The notes: generated by a model from the sequence alone, not told the origin. DNA of 64,000 nt from Diplonema papillatum (GCA_030068145.1 JAPJBO010000122.1:299245-363244); one strand, 5' to 3'; counted from the first letter of the stretch, positions 1 to 10,520 are shown. Numbers and translations are program-made.

Positions 1-1250
1 CGACCGTCCAAACAAAAAGAGCCGGCGCAGTTAGTGCGATCGGAGACGAGAAACTCCCGGTACTCTTCCTCTTGCTTCTCTGGGAATGACTGCTATACCA
101 CGTATTTTAGAACAACCCTCAGAAGACTTACCGAGCTAGCGGTGGTATTTGGCCACCTTTAGCTAAAATGCTGGTCGGGTGGCCGGGGGTGGGCAAAAGG
201 CCCTAACCAATCCAGAAGCTCAGGACAGGCTCGATGCTCGACAGACATCCTGTCCTGAGGGCCACCGTGTGTAAGCCAGACGGAAAACTCTCAAATGCGA
301 AGAGCTCAGTTGCAAAAATATCACACAAGCTTCAAATGCACCCTCGAAGGCCTCGAGACCGCTAAGGAGGGGGCCGAACTTTTATGCTTGGATTTCGACC
401 AAATAACTAGGGAAAAGTTGAGAGCCTGGAGTTAAGGGGTTAAATGGATGAACCAGGGAAGGAACAAATCTGCGCATAACAATGTCATGTACGTTCACGA
501 TGATCGTGAACAAAGTTATGCTGCAACAAGGAAAGATGGCAGCAGAAGCCGCACCAGTCCTCTCCCAGATAGCACTGGACGCTTACGAGCAGTGCATGTC
601 GGGATTGCCGCGGCTGTTTTGAAATACGGTGACCACGTCAGCAACGCCGGTGGCCCCGTCGTTTTGGCGCGGCTGTGATGCAAAACGGAGCCAGTCGCCC
701 AGCCAGTCGCCCAGCCAGTCGCACAGCCAGTCGCCCAGCCAGCTGCCCAGCCAGCCGCCAGGACAACACCCTTGTGAGCTGGTGGCAGGGAAGGCCGAGG
801 CGAGCCATCCAGTGCATCAGCACAAGAAACGCAAGGTCGCTTGCACATTGGCCCCTTGCCAAGATGAGCATCACAGGAGGTCAGAAAGTACTGGAGGTGT
901 TGGCAAGGCCAGTGTCTTTACCTCGCCCGAAATGGGTCCAAAGGGCCGCGTGCAGCGCGAACCACAACCGCAGTTGGGCTTGCGCGCAGAAAACGGGAGT
1001 TCGGCTCAAGAAAACGTCAGCGTTGTGCACCATCATTATAACAATAAAAAGTGACACCCCCTACTCCATACAACTTCTATCAAACTTCTATATTCAGCCT
1101 TGTGGGTAACACCCTAAGTTGAGCAATTTTTGTGTTTCCGACGATCCGAATGGACGTACAGATTGGTGTCTTTCGACCTTTTGGATGCTTGTGAAGTTCA
1201 GCTTAGTGCGTGCTTGTGGTGATCGGTGGGGTTCCCAAAAGAAAATGTTC
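1..1250. other. Intergenic, no supported gene
   Basis: Short overlapping open frames occur on both strands but none has a recognisable domain, and the longest ones run through a 12-bp repeat near 690-759, which explains their length. A stretch at about 1138-1192 recurs at 53222-53280 (shared core ACAGATTGGTGTCTTTCGAC), so part of this region is a dispersed repeat. Confidence 0.6.
690..759 (+). repeat. 12-bp minisatellite (CAGCCAGTCGCC)n
   Basis: About six head-to-tail copies of a 12-bp unit with few substitutions. Because 12 is divisible by 3 it keeps all frames open and creates Ser/Gln/Pro-rich or Ala/Gly-rich spurious peptides on both strands. Confidence 0.85.
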
Positions 1251-1254
1251 CGTG

Positions 1255-1743
1255 TTATCGTATCTTCGAGCTAGACTTGATCTCGTGCATTAGCCAAGTG
1301 GCCCATTCTGTTGCTTTTCCGCTGGGCTCCTGATAGCGGACTCGCGCGCAAACAGACAGTATGACTGCTGTGTTGCGGGCTGCAAATTCATCCAATACTT
1401 GTCTGTAGGTTACCTCACTCTGTCCAAAGATGCGCGTGAGGTTGGCTTCGGGTCCGTAGCATAGAATATGTCGTTCATCGCCAGCCGTCAGGACATGATC
1501 TGCACTTCCTCGGTGGTAGCAGCCTTCTACGGCGCACTCGTTGCGGGTTTTGAACGGCATGATGGCTCTACGGGTGAGTGCTTGGAGGAGATCCGTAGCT
1601 CCATGCAGGTTCCGCAGCGCCCGCAGGGCTTGTGCGCTGAGGCAGCGAGGTGGTACGTCGGTAGATAGTCGATTACGGACCGCGGTGTCGCGACTGTCGG
1701 TACGGTTTCTCCTCGCGAAGAGTCCGTTTTTTTTTTTTTCCAA
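1255..1743 (-). CDS. Hypothetical protein, member of a local repeated family
   Basis: An open frame of 162 codons. The N-terminus is basic. The centre has a Cys/His cluster (CAVEGCYHRGSADH, about residues 70-83), and the C-terminus contains the segment SVCARVRYQEPSGKATEW followed by ATWLMHEIKSS. I do not recognise the family. The C-terminal segment is repeated, diverged but in the same sense, inside the intron of the phosphatase-fold gene at 22212-22330. A shorter part (TGGCTAATGCA and surroundings) resembles the 105-bp array at 17866-18462. It could therefore be a real small gene that seeded repeats, or one copy of a repeat that happens to be open. A second in-frame Met at about residue 62 is an alternative start. 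A poly-T tract on the plus strand at about 1727-1752 overlaps the first codons as Lys-Lys-Lys, which makes the first Met doubtful. Confidence 0.35.
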   Translation of the reverse strand: MEKKKNGLFARRNRTDSRDTAVRNRLSTDVPPRCLSAQALRALRNLHGATDLLQALTRRAIMPFKTRNECAVEGCYHRGSADHVLTAGDERHILCYGPEANLTRIFGQSEVTYRQVLDEFAARNTAVILSVCARVRYQEPSGKATEWATWLMHEIKSSSKIR

Positions 1744-1751
1744 ATTTTTTT

Positions 1752-1815
1752 TTGGGGGCCATCGGCTCCGCGGCAGCGTTTAAAAAAGACACAAGGTTTT
1801 GACCCTGCATGTTAC
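1752..1815 (+). repeat. Dispersed repeat copy (CATCGGCTCCGCGGCAGCG family)
   Basis: The stretch from CCATCGGCTCCGCGGCAGCG to GACCCTGCATGTTA recurs in inverted orientation at about 25520-25590. Its right half (AAAAGACACAAGGTTTTGAC and the following bases) recurs directly at about 25888-25920. The function is unknown. Confidence 0.7.
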
Positions 1816-2940
1816 CCCTATTCCGACGAGCCGGACATATAAGTCCGCTGGAATCGGTTGTTCATTTGGTGCTTGAGATATGCGCCGGGCACAAAAAAAT
1901 CCATATGGAATGGAACGATTTGTGACGTATCTTTCCATTGCCGCTCTCGGGGACCAAAAATTCGTCACCTAGGACGGTCAAAAATCGACCCAAGGTATCG
2001 GTGGGTACGCCCATGTCGACCTGTCACAGAAAACCCAGAATGAATCTGTAGGTGCTCCGACTGTGCGCGACTTCAACCGTGCGGAAGAACGAGCCAAAAT
2101 AGCCTGCATACGCGCTACACCGACGCATTAAACGAGTTGGAGAGCCTTCCGGCAACCTATCTTGGAGGAGGAAAAAGACAAGAAGGGAAAAATCTAAGTA
2201 CAATCATCTAAAGAACTCGGGTTGTCCGAGCAACGCACGGATGCGGTCCCGCCGGGGGCCGTATGCTTTTATTATTTGAACAACTAACTATTGGTCGGCG
2301 GTTGCTTGTAGGCATGGCCGGGAGCTGGGGAAAGTCAAAAGGACTGGCCAACGACCGGCATCGGTTCGATGCTCTCTCCAACAACTGTTCGCCGCAGAGC
2401 CTTCAGCCAGGGGCAGCTCCTTGGCTACAGCGGGCCGCTTCTGAAAGACTAACTGTTGTTGGTTGCGAATGGTCGGTCGTGTGTTTTCAGTCGAGCAACC
2501 TTTCACGCACGCAGAGTGTGTCAACCCAGCCCACGTTCGCCTCTGATAGTTTGGGGTAGAATGCAAATAATCTGTGGCGATTTGCGGTGTCGCGGTTATC
2601 TCTTCGTACGTGATGTGCCATGCTTTCGCCTCTTTAGCTCGACTTGATCGTCGCGCTCAGGCGCGCGTTTGGTGCCTCGCTTCTTCTTCGATTGCTCGTC
2701 CAGGTTCATCGGTTGCTGCACCGGCGCTTTCACATGCCGCACTTCACTTTCTGGTGCTCGTGGCACTCCCGCTCACTTCACTTTTCGTGTTCCGTAGCGT
2801 CGTTGAACACCGCCCTGTTTCTGAACGAACAAACCAACCCTTAGACAATTCTGCTTGTGTGGGTTGGCAAGAGCCGACATCGAAGGATCAAAAAGCAACG
2901 TCGCTTCGACCTTGATGGTGAATGAGTACAGGCTTCTTAT
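1816..2940. other. Intergenic, no supported gene
   Basis: No open frame here has a recognisable domain. At 2556-2582 there is a weak relative of the GAATGC..AATCTG..CGAT motif that is also in the 105-bp array at 17866 and near 48495 and 48595. On the minus strand it reads IATDYLHS, comparable with IATDVLHS of the array. Confidence 0.5.
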
Positions 2941-3946
2941 GTGCGGAAGAGCCTCGGGGTGGATGGTGGCAGCGCCCAGCGGTCTGCACGGGTGCCGGAA
3001 GAAACAACGGGCGAACGACCTGTGCCTCTCGCTTGCCTCTCGCTCGCGAATCTGCTACGTAAACCTGCCTGTTCAAAAACACTGCCAACTACTTGGGCGT
3101 GGGCTTTGCCGCCAGCGAATCCATGCTGATGAACGAGTACACGGCTTCATCCAAGTTGCCCCGATTTCGGCGGTTTTTGCGGCTTCGCTGCGCTTCCCGC
3201 CAACAACCGTGAGTCAGCTGCTGCTCGGGCGTGGCCTTTGCCGCAAGCGAATCCAGCATGCTGGTGATTGGGTACACAGCTTTTTCCAAGTTGCCCGACT
3301 TCGGCGGTTTTTGCGGCTTCGCTGCGCTTCCCGCCAACAGCCGTGAGTCAGCTGCTGCTCGGGCGTGGCCTTTGCCGCAAGCGAATCCAGCAAGCTGGTG
3401 AATGGGTACACAGCTTTTTCCAAGTTGCCCGACTTCGGCGGTTTTTGCGGCTTCGCCGCGAGAAGCGCGTTTGCCGGGGATGTGGGGAACAGGGTGATGG
3501 GCGACAGAGGCGATCGGGGCACCAGCGCCTCTCCGGGCGGCGGGTCCTTGGCCGGGAGGCGGCGGTGGCCCTGCGCTTCGAGGGTCAGCCTGTGCTCGAG
3601 GCGCTTCTCGCGGTCGCGGAGCAGCTGCCCCCGCTCTTCGAGGCGGTCCCGTTCGCGCTGGACCTGCCGCGCCTTCGCCGCGACGGCCGCCGCTTCGCCC
3701 TCGGCCCGCTTCTCGCGCTGCTCGACACGCTGCCGCTGGCAGTGCAGGTTGTCCAGCCGGGCGAGCAGCCCAGTACTGAACAGAATCTGGCCGGCGATAC
3801 ATGCGCAAGAGCCTTGGAATGGATGGATAAGGCAGCCGCCCAGCGGTCTGCGGGTGCCGGAAGAAACAACGGGCGAACGACCTGCGTCTGCGGTCTGCAA
3901 AGTCCCGTGGACGTACGTACACCTGCCTGTTCAAAAACACTGCCAA
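2941..3946 (-). pseudogene. Truncated tandem copies of the coiled-coil gene 3' end
   Basis: Downstream of the coiled-coil gene lie broken copies of its C-terminal region. Three head-to-tail units of about 132-134 bp start near 3095, 3227 and 3361. They encode versions of the gene's last residues (SMLDSLAAKAT, KPQKPPKSGNLE) but run on into ATPEQQLTHGCWREAQ where the gene stops. A longer piece, 3457-3765, is almost identical to 4045-4360 of the gene. A separate segment (AAGAGCC..GGATGG to ACGGGCGAACGACCTG) occurs twice, at about 2945-3020 and 3808-3883. VFLNRQVYV at about 3065-3088 and 3920-3943 echoes VFLNREVHA inside the gene. The frame is broken at most junctions, so these are duplication debris rather than a second gene. 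Confidence 0.8.
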
Positions 3947-6040
3947 CTACTTAGGCGTGGCCTTTGCCGCAAGCGAATCCAGCATGCTGGTGAATGAGTA
4001 CACAGCTTCTTCCAAGTTACCCGATTTCGGAGGCTTCTGCGGCTTCGCCGCGAGAAGCGCGTTTGCCGGGGTTGTCGGGAACAGGGTGATGGGCGACAGA
4101 GGCGATCGGGGCACCAGCGCCTCTCCAGGCGGCGGGTCCTTGGCCGGGAGGCGGCGGTGGCCCTGCGCTTCGAGGGTCAGCCTGTGCTCGAGGCGCTTCT
4201 CGCGGTCGCGGAGCAGCTGCCCCCGCTCTTCGAGGCGGTCCCGTTCGCGCTGGACCTGCCGCGCCTTCGCCGCGACGGCCGCCGCTTCGCCCTCGGCCCG
4301 CTTCTCGCGCTGCTCGACACGCTGCCGCTGGCAGTGCAGGTTGTCCAGCCGGGCGAGCACCTTCGCCGCCTCGTCCTCCGCGCGCTGCGCCGCGATTTCG
4401 CGCTCTCCGACCCTCACCACGTCCTCGTTCAGCCTCCTCTGCTTCTCCTCCATCTCCGCTTCCCTCCTCTCCACCTCCCGCAGCCTCTCGTTCGCGTCGA
4501 ACCGCTGCGCCTCCAAGCTCCCATGGGCGTGCACTTCCCGGTTCAAAAAAACGCTCCACTGCGCCTCCCTGTCGAGCAGCGCCTGTTCCCGCGCCCGCAG
4601 CTCCTCTTCGAGCGCCGGGGTGTACTTCACCTCGGCGACACGGTCTCCCGGGTTTTTCGCGGAAACCAGCGCGAGGGAGCCTTCCATGGAGATGCCCGTG
4701 GCCGCGGAGCCCCCGCGGTCGGGGAAGTCGTCGAAGCGGCCGAGGAGGTGGCGAAGCGTCGGGTCGTTGCCGTCCGGCGTGAGTTGGAGGACTTTGTTGC
4801 GGACGAGGAGGGCGGTTTGGTGGAGGTTGGTGCGCGAGAGCTCGAGTTCGTGCTCCCAGGACTCGAGGGCCTTTTTCTGCTCGGCCAGGGACTGCGCGGC
4901 GGCGTCTTCGCTGCGGAGGAGCGTCAGGCGTTCGCGTTGGTGCAACCTGCGGACGAGTCTTTCGTCCAGTTCATTGGTGACTCTCGACTCCGCGAGGCAC
5001 GCCGCCTGCATCAGCGCGACCGCCGCCTCCTTCAAGTACTTCCGCCCCTCTACGGCGGAGATCACCTCCTTCTCCCGCTCCGCCAGGCCTTCCTCCCAGT
5101 CACCGAGCATCTTCTCCTTCCGCTGCGCCGCCGCCCACATCGCTTCGGCATGCCCCAGCTGCTGCGCCGCCGCCTCGTGTCGCTCGGCCGCCCCCTGCAA
5201 ATCAACCCCCCCTTCGTCCTCCGTCTGCGCTGCGGCATCGGCCGCCGCCGCCGCGCCGCCCGCCTGGCACGCCGCGTCCGCCGCCGCGGCTTTCCGCATC
5301 CGTTGGAGCCCGCGCAGCTGCCGTTCCAGCCGGGCCGCCGTGAGCTCGCGATCGGCGACGGTTCTCTCCCGGATTTCGAGCTGCCTCTCGCGGTCGGAAG
5401 GGGAGGGCGCCGAGGGGTCGTCGAGCGGGGGCGGGTCGTCGGTGCGGAGCAAGGCAGCCTCCTTCGCGGCGAGGTCTGCCTCGCGCTGCTCGACGGAGCG
5501 GAGCTGCTCCTGCATGAGGTTGTGCTGGGTTTCGAGCATGCGGTGCAGCTGCCGCAGCTCGGCGTCTTTTCGGGCGTGGTCCGCCGTGCCGGTCTCGCCT
5601 CCGGCCATCGCGCGGATGACCCTTTCGGCGCAGTCTGCCCGCAGCTCCGCCTCGAGCCCTCGGTACTCGTCTTGGATCTTCTCGAACTTCCGCTTGAGAT
5701 CCGCCTGCAACGCGACGTACTTCATCTTCTCCTCCCGCGCCTCGAACCTGGCCGCTCTCTCGCCCAGTTCGGCGGTCTTCAACGGCGACGCCGGTGCCTG
5801 CGGCGGCATGCCTTGTGTAGGCGGGCTGTGCGCCGGCAAAGCGAGCTCCAGCAGCAGCGCGCGGCGGCCGTGGGCGGGGGACAGCTCATCGGAGTCGATG
5901 CCGCCGAGGGAGTCGGCGCCGCCGCGCACTATTATCGGCGAGTACGGCGCCGGCGGCGGCGGCGGCGTGGGTGACACCTGGCGTGCGTCGACGACGTCGA
6001 ACCGGCGCGGGTTGGGCGATATGCTCTGCCGGATGTCCAT
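3947..6040 (-). CDS. Long coiled-coil protein, about 697 residues
   Basis: I chose the Met at 6040 (MDIRQSISPNPRRFDVV) because GGTAG, a possible AG acceptor, lies a few bases upstream. An in-frame Met 11 codons earlier is possible but its peptide looks like leader sequence. Order of segments: a Pro-rich N-terminus (SPTPPPPPAPYSP, about residues 24-36), a low-complexity linker, then from about residue 90 to 610 almost continuous Glu/Arg/Ala/Leu heptad-like sequence typical of cytoskeletal or basal-body coiled coils. The C-terminal tail is Pro/Ser-rich (KDPPPGEALVPRSPLSP), followed by a short hydrophobic-amphipathic end (VYSFTSMLDSLAAKATPK). No enzyme motif is visible. The base composition is strongly GC-rich and unlike the flanks. 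Tandem partial copies of its 3' end follow directly. The family is not identified; a structural role is an inference from composition only. Confidence 0.85.
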   Translation of the reverse strand: MDIRQSISPNPRRFDVVDARQVSPTPPPPPAPYSPIIVRGGADSLGGIDSDELSPAHGRRALLLELALPAHSPPTQGMPPQAPASPLKTAELGERAARFEAREEKMKYVALQADLKRKFEKIQDEYRGLEAELRADCAERVIRAMAGGETGTADHARKDAELRQLHRMLETQHNLMQEQLRSVEQREADLAAKEAALLRTDDPPPLDDPSAPSPSDRERQLEIRERTVADRELTAARLERQLRGLQRMRKAAAADAACQAGGAAAAADAAAQTEDEGGVDLQGAAERHEAAAQQLGHAEAMWAAAQRKEKMLGDWEEGLAEREKEVISAVEGRKYLKEAAVALMQAACLAESRVTNELDERLVRRLHQRERLTLLRSEDAAAQSLAEQKKALESWEHELELSRTNLHQTALLVRNKVLQLTPDGNDPTLRHLLGRFDDFPDRGGSAATGISMEGSLALVSAKNPGDRVAEVKYTPALEEELRAREQALLDREAQWSVFLNREVHAHGSLEAQRFDANERLREVERREAEMEEKQRRLNEDVVRVGEREIAAQRAEDEAAKVLARLDNLHCQRQRVEQREKRAEGEAAAVAAKARQVQRERDRLEERGQLLRDREKRLEHRLTLEAQGHRRLPAKDPPPGEALVPRSPLSPITLFPTTPANALLAAKPQKPPKSGNLEEAVYSFTSMLDSLAAKATPK

Positions 6041-7380
6041 CGTGGCACCTACCCCCCTGGTAGGGCCGCACACGCGCTGGCTTCTACTGCCGTCGATACT
6101 ACAACTTATTTTTGTTTGGTGCCGTTTCGACGGGGACTATTTTTCAGTGCGATGTCCTGTTCAGGTTTTGCACTTTAGACTTTTTCCAGTTTTGAGGATC
6201 GGAGCGATTGACACTTTTTAGAGTTGAAGTTCGCTTGAGTTTCCGGTGTGTCAGCCTGTTCGAGTTTTAAACATCTGTAGCTTTCCCTTTCTCTCTCTCT
6301 ACTCTGCTGGCTTTCACTGAGAAGCCCGAGCCTGCGGGGACCATGCATCTTGTGTAGTCTGCCAGATCGATCTTGTTGTCAACCGCAACGGACATTTTTT
6401 CTTTTTTAGATTTCAAAGAAATGCGTAGTTTTGGTTTATTCTTTTGCGTTTTCGTTGTCGACAACATTATTTACTTCCAGCGTCTTTTCATGCCTTTTAG
6501 TCAGCAGCGGGACTATTTCACACCCACGAAGTTAGCATAGTGGTCAAGAGCCGTGGTTCGGCCGAGTCTGAGTAGTAAAGCGGTAGAACTGGGTTTCGCC
6601 ACGAAAAAGCGTGGGTTTTCGCACTTAGGCATGCTCCAAGCTGACTTGTCTCTCTTAACTATTCTTCGTTGTCGACAGCATAATACGATAGAATTGCAGT
6701 TGAGGTCCTTCAGTCGCTCTTCCGGTGTGGATGATGAAGCCATTTACGTGCAGGTGCCTTCTTAAATTCGCGGTTCAGGTTTCTATGTTGCGTGCATGAG
6801 AACGGAAAGGAGACGCGCAATAAACAAGCGCAAGGAGGGGCGGTACGGACTCGTTGCCGCTCCTCTGCTCTGTGCCGCGGCCCTGCACGTGAGCAGAATC
6901 AGTACTGTGCACAACTTTCCGACGATACGGTCAGAATTGCCAGAACCATCTACCCAACAATGTATTGCGGCTATTGCGGCTAGGATCATTTCCCTGGGAA
7001 ACTACGGGCATCAATTCCGTCAAAACGAACTGTTCTGCACGTGCACAAGTGACATTGGTCTCCAATTTTGGCCACAACGGAAATCATCGCCACAACAGTC
7101 CCAATACATTCGGGTAAATGGTGTGGCTATTCTGACCGCATTGTGGGAAAGTTGTGGATGCAAAGTACTGGCAGAATGCGGGTGGGTATTCGGCGATATT
7201 TTCGGTAACGTGTGGGAAGGGGAGGGTGTCAGTACACCCGTCCCGATGCACGTTGCCACGCAGCTCGGGCCGAAGCATGACTTGTCGGCGGCGTTCAAAA
7301 CAACTGCCGGGCAGCCGGCAACGAGCCAAGCGCCACCCAAGTTGCCTTTCGCCGAAGCTAGTCGTGGCCCGATAAATCCG
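6041..7380. other. Intergenic, mostly anonymous
   Basis: AT-richer than the genes. It contains one copy of the recurrent motif TTTTAGAGTTGAAGTTCGC (about 6217-6236), also seen near 27729, 36310, 38430, 40163 and 62350. The longer plus-strand open frame that continues to 7506 runs into an rRNA fragment and is not credible as a gene. Confidence 0.5.
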
Positions 7381-7513
7381 ATGTGCCCTGAGTACCTCAC
7401 GCATTCCTCTAGACTGGGTTCTGGCTTAGAGGCGTTCAGCCATAATCCATCCAGTGGTAGCATCACGGCACTGTCCGATCGAACAACCGTAGATACCAGG
7501 GACTAGAAACGGG
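7381..7513 (-). rRNA. Large-subunit rRNA 3'-end fragment, copy 1
   Basis: Read on the minus strand, the segment contains GGTATCTACGGTTGTTCGAT, then GCTACCACTGGATGGATTA and GGCTGAACGCCTCTAAG. These match, with small differences, the universally conserved stretch near the 3' end of LSU rRNA, just after the sarcin-ricin loop. The fragment starts 3' of that loop and no other rRNA regions flank it, so it is a truncated, dispersed piece rather than part of an rDNA unit. Its last 63 bases recur at 55543-55605. Confidence 0.8.
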
Positions 7514-7840
7514 ACACGATAACCACCGGCCGGCCAGTGCTTGGACTGGTGAACGCAGAGCAGCTGCGGAGTTGAGGGTGGTCTCGCATGTTATGCTAGT
7601 GTCTGGGACTGAGGTGAGTTGGTGCACACACCCACGTGCCAGGTTGACTTTCCATGTACAACGGCCTGCGGTACTCAGCGTCCTGCGAATGCGCCTTAGA
7701 ATATAACTCCCGGGGAGGGATGCATCGCCGGTCCTGCTGTCAAAGGAACGTGGTCGTGGCTACCGCGCTGACCATCCCGAGGCATATCAAACCAACGCAA
7801 AGGGATCGATCGGAGGCTCATTCTGGGGGTAATCAAAACT
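7514..7840. other. Intergenic, nothing recognised
   Basis: No gene, RNA or repeat is recognised in this stretch. Confidence 0.5.
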
Positions 7841-8505
7841 TCAGAGGAATCAACACGAAATGGACTGATGGTCCGGATGCACAAACATCTATTCGCCGAG
7901 AAGCACCCCTCCGAGCCGGCCAACCCGACGGGTTTTCGTGATTTCCCGTAGGTTACCCAGTCCATGACTGCCCAGCAAAATGGTCCACGACTATGGTCGG
8001 AGCCTCCGATCGTGTGGAAACACCTCTGTTGGTTTCAGCGCAGCACTGATGGTCCGGATGCACAAACATCTATTCGTCGAGAAGCACCCCTCCGAGCCGG
8101 CCAACCCGACGGGTTTCCGTGATTTCCCGTAGGTTACCCAGTCCATGACACGACTATGGTCGGAGCCTCCGATCTTGCGGAAACACCTCTGTTGGTTTCA
8201 GCGCAGTCGAAACTTCAGAGGAGTCAACACGGAATGGACTGATGGTCCAGATGAACCCGCATCTATTCGTCGAGAAGCACCGCTGCCTCTCCCGGCTCGT
8301 GCAGCAGGATCCCGAACTTGTACGGTTTGCTCTCCGCGTTGAGTTCGACCCGGGCGACCTGCTCGTTGTCGACCGTGAGCACGGCCTCGTTCTTGTCGCC
8401 GTCAACACGGACCGTCACGATCTGTCCCGTCAGCAGGTGGGGCGCCTTGCGCAGCAGCTTGCCCCCCCCGAGCCGGCCAGCCCGACGGAGTTCGGGTTAC
8501 CCTTC
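7841..8505 (-). pseudogene. Nested 3' fragments of the SPRY-like gene
   Basis: Three units downstream of the intact gene begin with the same block (CTTCAGAGGAATCAACACG, or its downstream part) and carry increasing amounts of its 3' half. The units are at about 7841-8040, 8041-8204 and 8205-8505. The third is longest and encodes the equivalent of about 90 residues, from LTGQIVTVRVDG through KFGILLHEP, ending in disrupted frame. The first two jump from near the 3' end to the GTCCACGACTATGGTCGGAG segment with internal deletions. They are broken copies. Confidence 0.8.
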
Positions 8506-8698
8506 ATCTCCCGTAGGTTACCCAGTCCGGGACTGCCACCTTGCCCAGGAAAACGGTCCACGACTACGGTCGGGGCCTGCAATCAGTAACGTTACCCGGC
8601 GTAAACACCTCCGTTGGGTTTCACCCAATCTGAGGGCAGTCGAAACTTCAGAGTAATCAACACGAAATGGACGGATGGTCCGGATGCACAAACTACAT

Positions 8699-9250
8699 CT
8701 ATTCATCGAGAAGCACCGCTGCCTCTCCCGGCTCGTGCAGCAGGATCCCGAACTTGTACGGTTTGCTCTCCGCGTTAAGCTCAACCCGGGCGACCTGCTC
8801 GTTGTCGACAGTGAACACGGCCTCGTTCTTGTCGCCGTCAACACGGACCGTCACGATCTGTCCCGTCAGCAGGTGGGGCGCCTTGCGCAGCAGCTTGCCC
8901 CCCCGCCAGACGCCCCCCGAGCCGGCCAGCCCGACGGAGTTCGGGTTGCCCATGATCCCCCGCAGGTTGGTGACGCCGACCCAGTCCGGGACGGCCCCTT
9001 TGCCGAGGCTGTCGTCGCCCAGCAGAATGGTCCACGACTTCGCCCCCGCCGTAACCTCGTCGGCGGTGGTCGCCGTGATGCCCCGCTTCCCCTTCGCCGT
9101 GCGCACCACCAGCGCTCCGTTCCTCGTGACGCTGACCCCGAGATCGAAGCACTGCCACCCCTTCGGCAACACGGCGCGCTGCAGGCACAGGACCCCCGCC
9201 ACGACGCCTCCGGCGACCAGCGCAAGCAGACCTTGCGCCAGCGGGTGCAT
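8699..9250 (-). CDS. Membrane-anchored SPRY/B30.2-like protein
   Basis: 183 residues. Residues 5-27 are a hydrophobic signal-anchor (LLALVAGGVVAGVLCL). The rest has the layout of a SPRY-type beta-sandwich: a W in KSWTILLGDD, then the run GVTNLRG and GLAGSGGVWRGGKLL, then LLTGQIVTVRVDGDKNEAVF and DNEQVARVEL, ending in KPYKFGILLHEPGEAAVLLDE. SPRY domains are protein-interaction modules. The domain call rests on motif order only and is moderate. The start at 9250 lies seven bases after a GTAG that could be a splice acceptor (CTGTGTAG then CAAAACC then ATG), and the same arrangement is kept in the duplicated 5' end at 10139-10222. Truncated copies of its 3' end lie downstream (7841-8505), and a central fragment and tandem 5' fragments lie upstream (9498-10211). 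Confidence 0.75.
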   Translation of the reverse strand: MHPLAQGLLALVAGGVVAGVLCLQRAVLPKGWQCFDLGVSVTRNGALVVRTAKGKRGITATTADEVTAGAKSWTILLGDDSLGKGAVPDWVGVTNLRGIMGNPNSVGLAGSGGVWRGGKLLRKAPHLLTGQIVTVRVDGDKNEAVFTVDNEQVARVELNAESKPYKFGILLHEPGEAAVLLDE

Positions 9251-9310
9251 GGTTTTGCTACACAGCTGACCGCGAGCGGTCCTTTTCCTCTCTTTTCCCT
9301 GGCATTTTTA

Positions 9311-9478
9311 GCACTAACAATCTTGTGGGTTGCCTTCAATGTATTGCAGGCTAAAAAGACGTAGGCAGCGTGTTTTGGTGGTTGATCAGAATTCCTTACC
9401 TGAATACACACAGGGTAAATACAAGTGGGAAAACGATCAACCGGCACGCACAAACAAAGAGATAGTCTTAGAAATGGC
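9311..9478 (-). repeat. Dispersed 165-bp repeat (family J), copy 1
   Basis: The minus strand reads TTTGTTTGTGCGTGCCGGTT, then a T-rich stretch, then ATTCAGGTAAGGAATTCTGATC, AACACGCTGCCTACG and CAACCCACAAGATTGTTAG. The same order of blocks is found on the plus strand at 26080-26210, 27795-27966 and 57738-57900, with a partial copy at 9608-9690. No terminal inverted repeats were seen. Confidence 0.8.
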
Positions 9479-9497
9479 TGAGCTGCTCAAGTCGGAC

Positions 9498-9597
9498 CGT
9501 CACGATCTGGCCCGTCAGCAGGTGGGGCGCCTTGCGCAGCAGCTTGCCCCCCCGCCAGACGCCCCCCCGAGCCGGCCAGCCCGACGGAGTTCAGGTT
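9498..9597 (-). pseudogene. Central fragment of the SPRY-like gene
   Basis: About 100 bp nearly identical to 8848-8946 of the SPRY-like gene (the segment encoding SVGLAGSGGVWRGG through TGQIVTV), embedded between two family J copies. It is too short to be functional. Confidence 0.85.
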
Positions 9598-9737
9598 GGG
9601 AATTAAACATACCAAAACACGCGGCCTCCGTCTTTTTAGCCCGCATCATGCTTTTTTCAGGGACAACCCGCGAAATCGTTGATAGGTGCTAAAAGAGAGC
9701 TACTCTCTCTGGGGTAGAAAAGAACGGGAGGGTCGTG

Positions 9738-9900
9738 CAGACGTGCCACTCTGTCGCAAAACCTGGGGTGCTTGGGGTACTTTCTGTGGGCAATCAGCTG
9801 GGATCGCACTATATATAATGCACACATTTCCCGGCTCTGATTCATCGGCTGTGCTGATGCGTACGAAGCTGTGCCAGCCTTTTGATACATGTGACTCCAG
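9738..9900 (+). repeat. Direct duplication, left copy
   Basis: This stretch is repeated at about 10368-10520, with small insertions and deletions. Shared blocks include GACGTGCCACTC, GGCAATCAGCT and CGAAGCTGTGCCAGCC followed by GACTCCAGAAC. Neither copy has a convincing open frame. Confidence 0.75.
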
Positions 9901-9910
9901 AACCGCCACT

Positions 9911-10211
9911 GTCACCAGCGCCCCGTTCCTCGTGACGCTGACCCGAGATCGAAGCACTGCCACCCCTTCGGCAACACGGCGCGCTGCTGTCACCAGCGCC
10001 CGTTCCTCGTGACGCTGACCCGAGATCGAAGCACTGCCACCCCTTCGGCAACACGGCGCGCTGCTGTCACCAGCGCCCCGTTCCTCGTGACGCTGACCCG
10101 AGATCGAAGCACTGCCACCCCTTCGGCAACACGGCGCGCTGCAGGCACAGGACCCCCGCCACGACGCCTCCGGCGACCAGCGCAAGCAGACCTTGCGCCA
10201 GCGGGTGCATG
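9911..10211 (-). pseudogene. Tandem 5' fragments of the SPRY-like gene
   Basis: Almost three head-to-tail units of 77-78 bp (starts near 9911, 9989 and 10066) repeat the part of the gene encoding LPKGWQCFDLG and the following residues, with single-base indels that break the frame. The last unit runs into a full copy of the start of the gene, including the ATG at 10211 and the signal-anchor coding region. This is a decayed second 5' end upstream of the intact gene. Confidence 0.85.
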
Positions 10212-10367
10212 GTCTTGCTATGCAACTGAGGGCTCTTTCCTCTCGTTTCTCCGGCGCTTTTTTATTTGTGGCTCCGGAGGTCGGTATGTCAAAGAACCCC
10301 GGTTGACCGTAGAGGCCAGGACGCTACCAACTACCAATTTCTAGGACACAAGATTGAGACCGATGCT

Positions 10368-10520
10368 GACGTGCCACTCGGAACTTGGGGTGCTTTCTGC
10401 GGGCAATCAGCTTGAATTGCTGTGTTCTGTATGCGGTTGCACACATTTCGCATTGGCTCTGTTCCAAAGGCCATGCTGATGTGTACGAAGCTGTGCCAGC
10501 CTTTCGATAATTGACTCCAG
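10368..10520 (+). repeat. Direct duplication, right copy
   Basis: Partner of 9738-9900. The two copies bracket the tandem SPRY 5' fragments, so the whole 9.7-10.5 kb block probably arose by one or more local duplications. Confidence 0.75.

Noticed and set aside
3957..6221. 754-codon plus-strand frame opposite the coiled-coil gene
   Set aside because: Ser/Arg-rich antisense shadow with no domain; the minus-strand frame has proper coiled-coil composition.
6796..7506. 236-codon plus-strand protein ending near 7506
   Set aside because: Its last 45 codons are the antisense of an LSU rRNA fragment and the remainder has no coding signature.
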